A DNA stretch of 33,688 nt. It comes from Saccoglossus kowalevskii (lineage: Eukaryota > Hemichordata > Enteropneusta > Harrimaniidae). The stretch spans positions 87,168-120,855 of the forward strand of contig NW_003155245.1 in assembly GCF_000003605.2 (NCBI RefSeq). Reading direction: 5' to 3'. Shown one piece after another: positions 22,514 to 33,688 of this stretch. The first letter of the stretch is position 1. Each line of letters opens with the position of its first letter. Made by a program: the position numbers and the translations under genes. The notes under the pieces were generated by a model. That model had not been told where the DNA came from, searched no databases, and was given only the letters and a program-made list of their open reading frames with translations.

Positions 22514-24200
22514 CATTGGGTTAGGATGTGGGTGACTGAAAAAAATACTCAATGACTGACTGACTGATAAATTATACATCAGCAAATTGACGATGATGAT
22601 TGACACTTGTCCAGCTCTCACTACCATTATTTCCAGATAATTCAAAGGACAAAACAATAGTTTTTCATCTACTCCGTCATTAAATATATATATTGTCAAA
22701 CAAGGAGACATTAGTCAGTTAACTGGATAATAGAATTTTCTGTATCGCCGTTTCGTTCACACACTAATACCGTTCTATGTAGTTTTCTAATAGTATTACG
22801 AATAGGCTATACGTAGTCGGTTTTTATTCATTCATTGAATACCAATTCATTTTGCATCGGCTAGGATTAACAAGTCATTACTTATCGGTTTTTATTCTCA
22901 AATAATAGTAATGTTCGCCGAATTCCTCCGAGATTAGCCCATTCATAAGCTCCGTTAATGGCAATACAGCGAGTATAAGTATCGATCTGCGACTGCGCAT
23001 TAGCGTCCAATTTAATTCACCGTAATGCATTGAGGTGACGCAAAAATGGCACACTCCAGAATGTTCTTAAAAGGAAAATGGTGTAATGCATAAAATGTGG
23101 GTCGGTAGCGACGATAGCATGCTAAAGGTAGACATTACGTACGTCGAACATCAACGCCAACAGGTGTCAAACACATCCTCGACAGGCTCTAGCGACAATG
23201 AGACACCCTCCTGATCACGCTAAACACCCCCAGGTTTAAATCGAATCACCGGTATAAGTGATGAGGAACGGATACTGGTCGGTAGGAAGGATTGCTTTTT
23301 AGTTTATTGTTTGGGTGATCATTTCGTGGTTGGCAGGGGAGGCATATCCTGCGGATGAAGGCAATTTTTCAGCCGCTAAATTCCCGCTAAGTCGGTAAGT
23401 AACGGATGACAGCGACTACTTACTTGGAAAATTCTCATTTTATTATTTTTCTATTCGACAAACTTGATTTTTAATTGTTTTGTACGTGTATGTAATGCAG
23501 CATGCAGCCATCAGTGTGCCCGAGTTTGAGCAGAGCTAAACGTACGCATTCAGCTCTATGGGACCTGTTGTACTATCCGATTTTGTCGTCACGGCCAGCG
23601 GAACTTGAATGACAGTTCACAAGTGGGGGCAATCATATTCTTGTAGACGCTTGACATTTTCAATTAAGATTATCACCCAGTCAGACAAGCTCACAATTAT
23701 ACTTCAATGACCGATGCCAGTGAAAAACAAAACCCTCAAGTTATTTTGATATGAAGGTCGTGAGTGAGGTGTAATTGCAGTTAGTTACACTCGAGTTGAT
23801 GAGTTTAAAACGACTAATAACGCGTGTATGTTACAAGAACTAGACCAATATTGTGCCTACACCATTATTTTTTAACCACAGACGAGTATTGAGAGACGAT
23901 GCAATCTACGATGCAGCAATATGTCGCCTGGCGAAATACAAATAAAACGCGGACTCGTTTCCATGGGAACACATGTTTTGTGATTTCCTCATCGCGACTC
24001 CTCCTCGTTTCAGTTGGCGGTGGCCATTTTGAATAGAAAAAATGTCTAAGTACCCAATCATATAAATTAACAATATTAGAGGGTTTAATCGCCCCCATTC
24101 AGACAAAATAACAAGGAGGAAATATGTCGTAATCAGTTCGATTATGTGCATGTGCGTATGAAAGTACACTATGACGTACTTGAGTTCAGTACTCACAGCG
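22514..24200. other. Intergenic stretch, no supported gene
   Basis: Non-coding. A consensus splice donor TCGGTAAGTA at about 23393-23402 could end an untranslated exon, but no reading frame leads into it. Minus-strand frames at 23865-24196 overlap each other and lack homology I recognise. Confidence 0.4.
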
Positions 24201-24217
24201 TGACGTCACTGACGTCA
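24201..24217. promoter_or_regulatory. Tandem pair of perfect CREs
   Basis: Two complete TGACGTCA palindromes, at 24201-24208 and 24210-24217, lie one base apart. This spacing places two CREB/ATF dimers about nine bases, near one helical turn, from each other. No gene start is visible next to it. Confidence 0.45.
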
Positions 24218-24601
24218 ATGCTACCATCACGTCGATCATTTTAATTTGTCTTATGTTCGATCATAATAATATATATCGACGTACATAAGGTCACATAATA
24301 AAGCAATCTCTACGGGCTCTCGCTGACTTTAATATTTGCCATAGTTGAAAGTATGATTACAGCGTGTGTTGTCAGCACGTTGAATTGCCATGGCGAAGAA
24401 TAACAATGTGTGCTAATTGGGCAGCCTTGTCTGAAGCGTGCTTAGCTTTCGTAATCGCGTCAATATACATTCCCTGTCTAGTGGTAAACATACATGTTAT
24501 TTCAAATTAAGTTTTGGATTTTGTTGAGCTAGTCAATGATACATCCTGAAAAAAAAGACAGAAGAGAAGGTGATTGCAATGTTGATTCGTTATTTTATCC
24601 C

Positions 24602-24688
24602 AGGTACAAATGTAACACAAAATGCCGATGTCGTGCTGCAGCCGTGACATCGCACCAGCACTCTTATCCCCACATTCGTTTACCCGTC
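24602..24688 (+). pseudogene. Possible Cys-rich tail of a transposon-derived KRBA2-like integrase protein
   Basis: The + frame reads RYKCNTKCRCRAAAV and then, after a likely frameshift, residues compatible with CTSACH. The pattern KCNTxRCRCRAAGxxCTSxCH is, from memory, the C-terminal Cys motif of invertebrate KRBA2-like proteins derived from retroelement integrases. No integrase core lies upstream, so this would be a relic. The match is short and the call is weak. Confidence 0.28.
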
Positions 24689-25849
24689 ATGTAACCATGT
24701 ATACTTCAGTCTGGAGTCGTAACAATAATTTTAATGTCTTTAATTTTAGTTTTAACCGCTAATTGTCTAAAAGTAAATGTTACAAGCAATTAAAATATCA
24801 TGTCGTTATCGGATCGGAAGTCTAATCGAGTGACCGTGAAGATGTTTTCAAGCCCGCGTCACGGTTTTAGCTTTATAGATGTCCGTAAAAAAAGTCTCTG
24901 TAGCGTGGTGTAAGAAGTAGTCTACCCTAGATACGCCTAACCACGCCACTCATCGCGCTATTTCTAAAAGTGTATGCCTACCAGACAAAAAAAAAAACTT
25001 TTTCGCGGAAGCGCAGAGTAGCGTTGACTGTGTTGTTGTGATGATGTTTGTTGTTGCTATGGCAACCGCTGCAAGCTATAATGATGCTTGTCAAAACGTA
25101 AGCATCGATTGCGGCAGTGAATGGTGCGAAGTGGAAGGGATCGGACGTGCGGCTGTGAATACGTGTTATTTCTTTTATTCACAACAATTGGCGTAATTTA
25201 ATCGTCTTTCAATTTTTACACCAGAAAAATTGTACACGTCAATAGCTCTGTTGGACACAAATTCAATTTATGTATTGATAAATACTGTCGTTTCTTTCTT
25301 TATCACTAATCACCATCTCCGCTTTCTAGCGGTCTTTCAATGCGTGTATATTTCAGAAATACGCGTACAAGCCAATGAGACTGAGGTCAGTCATATTTTT
25401 GATTGGCCAATTGCTGTCACGTGCCTTTGTACAAATCCTAAATACAATTATATCTAAAACGGGTGCCATATTACTTGTACATTATAAATCCAAAATATAT
25501 TTTCAGAATTGTACTTATGATAATCTATGATTTTATAATTTTGGCACAGTCCTAATTTGTATAAATTGCATAACAAAATTTACTGTTTATTGGCGGCGTG
25601 CAGTCAATAGCGAAACTAGGCCAATATGATGTTGTTCTGTTTTGTTATACTGTTATATTTAAAAGGCGATAAATAATTTTGAAAGAAGGTTTCTACGGGT
25701 AGAGTAGAATGATATAGAATTTAAAAACTGAATTCTAGAGCCCAGATTTCAAATAGTACCCTGTCAGCCAAGAAATATTTGTCACACGGCACCAATGACT
25801 CAACACAGAAATAACGTCGCCATTCACATGGCGTGTTGTTTATTCACTG
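24689..25849. other. Intergenic stretch with one small Cys-containing open frame
   Basis: AT-rich and otherwise empty. An ATG at 25041 opens a 51-codon frame to TAA at 25194-25196 with a weakly hydrophobic start (MMFVVAMATAAS) and four cysteines. It might be a small secreted peptide, or a first exon ending at the donor-like GTAAGC near 25097, or chance. Confidence 0.3.
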
Positions 25850-26830
25850 TTGCCCATGCGCCGCATTTATGATGTTGTAGAATGCCTTCCTTGTTGCGTC
25901 TTGAAGTTCATACCTTGTGTTCTGAAGTTCATTTTTCATTCTGTATCATGGTGCATGCTATATGTTTCCCATGTTGTACAGCGCGTTTTTCATGATATGA
26001 TGCAATGCATTCGTCGTGTTATGTGGTGCATTAATGTTGTGTAGTACGTTTTCTATTTTCTATTGTGCATTTATCATGATATGCAGTGCGTACATTGTGT
26101 TTTGAAGTTCATTTTCATACTGTGTGGTGCATTTTTACTTACAGTAAATTCTGTGTGTTATATTATGCATTTTTAATGTGATGCAACATGTTTACTATGT
26201 TGTACAATGCATTCATCATGATGCCAAGTGCATTCATCGTGGTTTGTGCTGGATTTGTGATGTTATGCAGGGTGTTTCCCATAATATGCAATGCATTGTA
26301 TCCCGATTTACAATGAATTAATCTTGTTATGCGATGGATTTAATGTTAAGCACTATGCCTTCCATGTTGTACGGTGCATTCCTTGTATTATGTGGTACAC
26401 GTTTAATAATATGCAATATTTTTCCCATGCTATACAATACATTTTTCATGATGTCCAGTGGATTCATTGTGTTATGTGATACATGTTCAATGTTATGTGA
26501 TATTCTTCTCATGATGTACAATACATTTTTCATGATTCCCAGTGGATTCATTGTGTTATGTGGCGCATTCTTAATGTTATGCGATATTCTTCTCATGATG
26601 TACAATACATGTTTCATGATGTCCAGTGAATTCATTATGTTATGTGGTGCATTCTTAATGTTATGCGATATTCTTCTCATGTTGTACAACACATTTTTCA
26701 TGATTTCCAGTGGATTCATTGTGTTATGTGGTGCATTCTTGATGTTATGCGATATTCTTCTCATGTTGCACAATGCATTTATATTGATGCCCAGGGCATT
26801 CCTGGTATTATGTGCTGCATTCCATGCAGA
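25850..26830. repeat. 21-bp minisatellite with an 84-bp higher-order unit
   Basis: The basic unit is about 21 bases, around TTCATGTTATGTGGTGCAT, strongly diverged at the left end. At 26440-26770 four different 21-mers combine into an 84-bp unit: the block TATTCTTCTC recurs at 26501, 26585, 26669 and 26753, exactly 84 apart. Because 21 and 84 are multiples of three, long open frames run on both strands (148 codons minus, 182 codons plus). These frames share the repeat's periodicity and I regard them as by-products and not genes. Confidence 0.9.
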
Positions 26831-26859
26831 CGAAGCTTTCCGTGGCTATTATTGTATGA

Positions 26860-28599
26860 TTAATTTAATAACCACTCGATAAATCCGAGAAGGTGGTTTT
26901 ATTAGTCTCTTTATTGTCTATGCCTTCCGTGCCAGTCACTACTCTATAACAGATGAATATTATATTCATATTCACGTGTGTGCTATCTGATACTTCGAAG
27001 AGAAACAAAAATGGACAAAAATTACATAACAACTTGTGGGCCTTGCTTATTCAGTTCTCCCGTCTTTCTGTAATATATCGATTAATAACGTACTGTAATA
27101 AATCATCGTTATGAAGCCATGCGAAAACTCCCCTCACCCCCCCCCCCTCCACCTCTGGCAACAGAACACGTACGAACACGCCATGAATACCGAGCGGGAC
27201 TTTCCTAATGGCAAGTTCTAACTCTGTCAAAGGTAACAGTGACGTCCAGACGTTGTCAGTATCGAGTGGTCAACGAACGAGTAATGTCTTATGTTCCTTG
27301 TATTAAACAGGCGTGTATCCAACATTCTGTCTGGGTTGTAAATTCTGAGATAGTTTCGCTTGAAGCGTGTGTGAATTATTTCTCTCTTTCCCGTACCATT
27401 ATAAATTATTACTCTGATATTACATTAGGAATGATTTATTCAAACGGCGTACACTATAAAGCACAGTGCCGTGGGCAAAAGACATGCAATGGACATGTTT
27501 TCCCCGATGCAAACATTTTCGTTCAAGAGTATCGTTTAGAATCGTGGTGTTAATACACAATCAGTCGTCGGGAATTTGTTGTTATTCAAGATATTTGTAA
27601 AATAAACGTTATTTTGAAACTAGTATGAAACTACGTTTAGTCATGTGACAATACGTACACGTTTTAACGTCCTTTGAATCACACACATAACAGTGACATG
27701 CGAGATTGATTGAGAAATTAAAAGACGAAATAGTCATGTGCTAATCTCACACAATTTATCTTTTGAGCGCACTTGACTTGTGTGCAATTTAACCGAGTAA
27801 AATCACTAACAGCGTGGCCCATTCATTATAAGAATAATTTAGGAGTCGCCACGCCCTCAACGACGTGCGGTACCTGAACCACACCCAAGGTGTCGTGTGA
27901 AAGGTTACCAAACGCTTTGTCTTGGCAGACTCGTATATCTTCGAAACGAGGCAGTAAATTACGCACTCCGTTCAGAAGGAATAATAATCCTCAGACTCCA
28001 TCAATGTAATTGACATAACGAGTAAGGGAAGTTGGATACAACTGCAACACACCCTTTTCTATATAACAGTCCCCCACACGAAGTGCACATGCCTGATATA
28101 TGCTTTCAACAGGTTAGAACCTGAATGGTGATTTACTAATGTATAGGCAGGAGACAATCATCGACTTCATTATCCGTGCGCGAGATTAATGAAGCCCCCG
28201 AAGTTACGAGTGCCATCCCACGAATCGCTTACTATGCTGAAAGAGGCATACGTCGCTACAAATTACAGGGGTTTTTCACCATCGTAATTTTTGACTGTGG
28301 CCCCATGAATGGAAATATTAACAGTGAACTGTATATTATATGAGTTGTTTCTTTGTAGGTGACAAACGTGACTTCTGCTCAACGCACCCACAAACACTTT
28401 TATTATGAATAATATTATACAAATAACCGTTGATGTTTGGAATGACCGTATTTAAAATGACCTGACACGACATAGTCTTCTTCCCAAAATACATTGTATA
28501 CTGACTCACAATGGACCGGGTATTTTGAAAATTGTAAAAACTATCTCTGTATGGAAAGAAAATATGTGTCCTAGTTCTTATAGTTAATGCACACATCAA
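26860..28599. other. Intergenic stretch, no supported gene
   Basis: Contains a poly-C tract near 27139-27147 and a 104-codon + frame (27239-27553) that begins at GTG and has no homology I recognise; its end (about 27470-27553) has several cysteines. No RNA gene found. Confidence 0.4.
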
Positions 28600-28759
28600 A
28601 GCGGAGAGTCGTCACCTGCGCATGCGTCAGATGGCCATAGCGTGTCATTGTTTACAAACAAGCGTCTATCCATGAGCTTCTGCGTTTTTAGCGTGTGTTG
28701 TTATCGTCGCTTGGGACTCAATTCCCGTGTGTGCGCAGGTGACGATACGCATTCCGGCG
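28600..28759 (+). mobile_element. TTAA MITE, family A, copy 3 (decayed ends)
   Basis: Begins AGCGGAGAGTCGTCACC after TCAA and closely follows the copy at 633-780 through GCATGCGTCAG, GTGTCATTGTTTACAAAC, AAGCGTCTA and GGGACTCAATTCC. The right end has GGTGACGA but then diverges, with TTGA at 28760-28763 in the place of TTAA. An extra ~12 bases in the middle distinguish it from copy 1. Confidence 0.75.
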
Positions 28760-28763
28760 TTGA

Positions 28764-30248
28764 ACAACGCAGGTGAGTTATCCGAGTGCAAATTGTACTG
28801 TGAGATATAACCTTGAACTTGCTCTGCATTTATTTGTAAATGTAATACACAGCGCGTATAACATTCAATCGATGGAAACATTTGCCACCAATCTACTGCT
28901 ATGAAAAGGAGTGTCGGTGAAAGCGTGGCATTGTAGCCTTAAACGGGAAATTGAGTAATTTGCTGGAAAGCGATTTTTATTTTAAAAAAAGAAGCTATAC
29001 AAGCGCGATTAGTCGAAAATCCTCTTTTTGGTTTAATAACGGATTAACTTGATTCATTCGGCTAATGGTATTAGATACTAGAAAAGAGTACTCACTAGTA
29101 TCCAAGTCGGCTGTTCCAAAATGAAATACCACTCCTGGGGGGAAAACTTATCTCAGTGTGTGGCCATAAACATACTATATGTAATATCATATCGGGTTTT
29201 TGAAAAACAGAGCTAGTTGTTACTATAGTAACTAGATTCAACCATTTTGTAAGAGGTTGGTCAGAAATTTTTTTAGATTTTTTTTTCTGGGTCGGGATAT
29301 GGTCGAAAAACTGTGCAAATTTGTTTGTTTCACCTTTAAAATATAATTTGTAATTCCATTAAATATCGTTGTACATTACCCTATCAAATGTGTGATGATT
29401 TTATTCGCTTAAATTGTATTTTCTGTCCCAGGAGTATTTGTTTTTCTATCGCATGCAGGTTTTGTCTTAAAAGAAAATCTTCCTGGAGCATCTTCCCTAA
29501 TGCTTCTTGTTCACAGCTATCAGTGTTATGCGTACTTTTTCTAAGGTCACGTCGGTACGTAAACTGGTGAACATATTATATGTTGACCTTTCAGACACAC
29601 GACCTATTTTGAATAAAAACGAGGTATTTTATACTGGTTATGATATTCCCCTGTCTTCAAGTTGAAATACATGTTTTTTGTTTGTTTGTATACTGAAAAC
29701 AAAAATTTCTACGCAGAGGTGAGGTGATAGCTGTATATATGTCGATTTCTTGGATTCTTTCTGTGTTTCTGATAGATACAAGATAATATTCAAAGCGGCA
29801 TGTATTAACCTTATTTGGACGTGATTCGTCGTGTTGATTTCCCACGTATTGTTAAGATCTACTTTGTGCAATCATTAAGCGACCGTCCTTCCCCATCATA
29901 CAAGTCACATTAGACGCTATCTAGTATTGTACAGCGATTCGTCCCCCCTCACTCAACCTCGCTGACCACAAAAACCAATGCATATTCTTGTATTACAACT
30001 CATTAGCATAATCTGATAGATTGTGCCATCGGCGCAACTTAAAACGGTTCTAGTTACAGTGGTGTGTTTTGGTTCGGTTTGGTGATGATAAGTAAATATC
30101 AGTGACAATAACATTTGTATTGACGGTTGTAGTAGACTTTGAAAGACTGTAATGTACAGGAAAACATGAAACCTAATCAAATAATTTAATTGTTGTATTC
30201 TCTAAATATACCCTTGTCAATTGTTGAATAAAATACTAGTTGTTGGTA
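28764..30248. other. Intergenic stretch, no supported gene
   Basis: AT-rich non-coding DNA with T-rich runs near 29270-29287. Open frames of 60-77 codons on both strands show no homology that I recognise. Confidence 0.4.
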
Positions 30249-30440
<192 letters not shown>

Positions 30441-32993
30441 TGTTGAGAAACTTGGCATCACCATTTCTCTGCCCGACAACCCCGGGTAACACATTTGTAA
30501 CTCTTCCAATGCAAGTGGGTTCTATTATCCGATAACATCATAAAGTGTGGGCGTTCGAGCAATCTTGAAATGTGTATCTCTAATCCGTCCCTCGCTCTAA
30601 TTACAAGATTTTAAGTGGTTCACATTTGCAGTAGTTATGTTTCCCTTGATCGCCTAAAAGAGAGAGGGCGCCCTTGCGCATGGTGTACAACTGATGGTAA
30701 TCAGATTCATGTACAATTCATTCAAGAGAAGTGTTTTGTCTTTCTATGTTTGCCTTTTGTGTACATGAACGGCGCAGTGCTGACTTACGCGTCAGTATAC
30801 ACACGCTCTTTAAATAAAATACCAAATAAAACTCAAATAAAACGTAACGATGACAACGAGCTACCTCACTAAAGTTCGATATTTGTCCCAGGCGACCAAT
30901 ACAACGTGATGTGTAAACTGCCTTGCTGGTTTTCACAGAATTCAAACGAGAGTTGCGTGGTGACTGTGAAGCTAGTTTTGCCTCTTTATTGCAAAATGTG
31001 TTAATCATGTTATTCGTGACATCAGATACGTAATTACAAGAATCATATAAGCATCTCATTTCGCAGATTGCCGGATTAGAAACCTATGTTTCTCTGAAAC
31101 ACACACACAGTTACACGGACCGACAATGCGCAATGAACATACATGCACGGTCTGGCGGTGTGGAAGTTACATTACTTTGATGTTCCAGAACGCTAGAGTA
31201 AAGAGCAGAGGTTGAGGAAGATGTTTTGCGTAATGACCATTCTGTGCTATAGTTGTCATGATCAATCTTCGAATGACCACCCACCTTATTAATTTGAGTT
31301 AATGAATCATCGTTGTTGCCAAAATACCCGGGTCAAGGGTTATTATTTGCCGGAGATGAAAAGAATACCTCCGCTAAATCGATGAATACTTAATTGGCGA
31401 TTTTGTGAGAGGGTGGTTATTATGTATGCCGAGGAAAAACGCTCAGTGCCGCGAATTCGCTAGTTGGTTATACTTTCCTCCACTGGGATATTTGTCAAGT
31501 TTTTTACATTGCGTTACATTTTGAGCCGTACATATTATGTTCTAATTTTGCTGTGAATTCACTAGAACAATATTTTTTCACATCTTCTGACTGCAAATAA
31601 ATATCTGGGGAGTCAGCGTTTGTTGAAGTCTGGGCAATATACATCTGTAAATTGTGGCGTATATTTTGACCGGTTGCCATCAAATTGAAATCTGTTTTAC
31701 AGATGTGTCCAGAATATTAAACTACGACGAGACTTCGACACATCCGTCCGTTTCCAGCAAATCCTTCATAATTATTGGTTTATGATGAACATATAAACAA
31801 GCAACACGGGATTCGCGTTCACGATTATGGTATATGGTATATTTTATATTCCATTTTGTTGGATAAATCATTACAGATATGTGAAAATATACCAAGTAAA
31901 GTCATCCGCATAAGACTTCTTTGCATTATATTTTACGTATGATTATATCACAGTATGTTTTTTTTTCAATCCTAGTAATGTCTCAGCTTTGATAAATGGC
32001 GATGTAAATGCTTGAAAAACGGACGCATATATGCTATACATCATATGTGGACCGCCGCTTGGTGTGCGTATAATGGCACTAAGTAGGTCTTTAAAGTAGC
32101 TATAAATAGAGAGGGCACGATGGGTGACGATTCTGGCAAACTCCAGATGATTCCTCAATACGCGCTGGGTTGGAAATGACAATGTTGCCGTGAGTGTCAG
32201 GCATCTAAGTTTTGAGCCATTATATATATATACATCTCTGCCTACAGCTGCTCAGCTAGAAACAGCTTTCAGGCTTGCACGCAGGTGTTCGATGAAACGT
32301 GACGCACTTCTCTGAATCCCCGACAACAACCGTGCATTTTATAAGTAATTGAATATGAAACTAACAAGAGAACTTAGCGTGGTTATAATTCAAGTGTAAT
32401 TTAAAAGGGGTTACTCATAAGGGTGACACCGAACCGAAATTAGAATGGTTGGAAAACGCCGTTTGCAGCCACGCGTGGTGTTTTTCGAAGTTTCTTTCTT
32501 CGCCAGGTAAACGAATATTGGTAACGTCGTGGAATATCGTCATGAAATTAGTCATTAATTTCAGTCATTGAAATAGTAAGTAATCTTACAAAAAAGTGCT
32601 GCGTAATTGTACTGGTCATGGGAAGCCTTTATATGTGTTTAAGTTCCGCCCTCTAGCGACAAGCATTTCTATGACGTAAATAGATGAAGGCCCGTTCAAA
32701 GCGTTGACATTATTTTGATCTGTAGTCGTGTAGCTTATGTTTAAACGTTATTTTGTCGTCATAAAAAGCGTCCTGTTACGTATTTATTGGTATAGTATAT
32801 TATTAGTATAGTGTTTATAGTCCCCAAAACTGAATACAGAAACACGTTCTGTGAAATTATTCGGCAGCAGCAACCGACGCATTTATACTGTTAACAACAA
32901 CATTGCCTGCTAGTCGTATTATCAAATTCATCAAGCACACTGACGGTACGTTCTAATTTGGTCAACTCTTGATACAGATATTGTTTGCTGATT
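30441..32993. other. Intergenic stretch, no supported gene
   Basis: No gene called. Frames at 30615-30872 (+), 30718-31059 (-) and 31943-32182 (-) are short and unrecognised. A run of TA repeats at 32220-32231 could act as a TATA element but no start follows. A CTCF-like sequence lies at 32646-32659. Confidence 0.4.
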
Positions 32994-33688
32994 ATGTAAC
33001 GTATTAGTATCACACAGTGTATCAGTATTGGCATATCACGTAATGTATCATTATTGGTAAATCAAATAATGTATCACTATTGATATATTACATAACGCAT
33101 CACTATTTATATATTACATAATGTATCACTATTGATATATTACATAACGTATCACTATTGGTAAATCAAATAATGTATAAGCATTGGTATATTACATAAC
33201 GTATCACTATTGATATATTACATCACTATTGGTAAATCAAATAATGTATTAGTATTGGTATATTACATAACGTATCACTATTGATATATTATATAACGTA
33301 TCACTATTGATATATTACATAACGTATCACTATTGGTAAATCAAATAATGTATTAGTATTGGTATATTACATAACGTATCACTATTGATACATAACATAA
33401 TGCATCACTATTGATATGTTTCATATTGTATCACATTTATATATCACATAATGTAGCACTATTTATATATTACATATTGTATCACTATTGATATATTATA
33501 TAACGTATCACTATTGATATATTACATAACGTATCACTATTGGTAAATCAAATAATGTATTAGTATTGGTATATTACATAACGTATCACTATTGATATAT
33601 TACATCACTATTGGTAAATCAAATAATGTATTAGTATTGGTATATCACATAACGTATCACTATTGATATATTATATAACGTATCACTA
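32994..33688. repeat. 26-bp satellite with a 382-bp higher-order period
   Basis: About 27 units of 26 bases run to the window end. Three main types recur: GTATCACTATTGATATATTA plus CATAAC, GTATCACTATTGGTAAATCA plus AATAAT, and GTATTAGTATTGGTATATTA plus CATAAC. A 7-base deletion junction (TTACATCACTATTGG) and the variant ending TTATATAAC each recur at a distance of 382 bases (33221/33603 and 33272/33654). The array is therefore amplified in larger blocks of about 15 units. No reading frame or spacer structure. Confidence 0.93.

Noticed and set aside
26327-26882. 148- and 182-codon frames on opposite strands
   Set aside because: Both follow the 84-base repeat unit. The periodicity explains the lack of stops; kept only as a finding.
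27239-27553. 104-codon open frame
   Set aside because: GTG start, AT-rich random-looking composition, no known domain and no splice context.
32994-33688. CRISPR array
   Set aside because: Units are contiguous with no unique spacers and the genome is eukaryotic; this is satellite DNA.

Overview
The window is eukaryotic nuclear DNA from an invertebrate animal, taken from a draft assembly (one run of Ns at 13719-14039). It is AT-rich, its one clear gene is cut by GT..AG introns, and the gene-free parts are full of microsatellites, minisatellites, a satellite array and short inverted-repeat transposons. The mix suggests a marine invertebrate (lophotrochozoan or non-vertebrate deuterostome). I cannot name the species from the sequence.

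The only convincing gene is on the + strand from 6240 to 14676. Ten coding exons with consistent reading frame and splice sites join into a complete 501-residue protein of the SLC1 family (excitatory amino acid / neutral amino acid transporters). It keeps the family's overall layout: an N-terminal TM1 start, the TM2 Leu-Pro region, a KPGN end to TM3, a glycosylated TM4 loop, the TM5-TM6 region ending in TRKNP, HP1, TM7, HP2, TM8, an acidic tail and a possible PDZ ligand. It departs from the family at almost every position known to hold sodium or substrate. TM7 NMDGT reads KKDGS, the TM8 aspartate of site Na1 is tyrosine, and the TM3 Thr/Ser cluster is hydrophobic. The HP2 tip is altered. The substrate-binding arginine sits in HP1, as in archaeal GltPh, and not in TM8 as in animal EAATs. 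This is the most interesting item in the window.

Layout. 1-6030: non-coding, with a TTAA-flanked MITE (633-780), a degenerate 30-bp tandem array (840-1185), an (ATTTT)n tract and two further TTAA MITEs. 6031-14820: the transporter gene, with a diverged MITE just upstream, a hAT-like MITE in intron 6, a palindrome in intron 7, an antisense LINE reverse-transcriptase fragment, the assembly gap and a MITE in intron 9, and another MITE starting 18 bases after the stop codon. 14985-15550: an unclassified repeat with inverted ends and three internal tandem copies. 15571-32993: no gene I can support; it holds two tetranucleotide microsatellites, a 21-bp/84-bp minisatellite (25850-26830), one more MITE, a possible transposon-derived Cys-rich fragment and a tandem CRE pair. 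32994-33688: a 26-bp satellite with a 382-bp higher-order period that runs off the window end.

Most other open frames are short, lack homology I recognise, or are produced by tandem repeats whose unit is a multiple of three.
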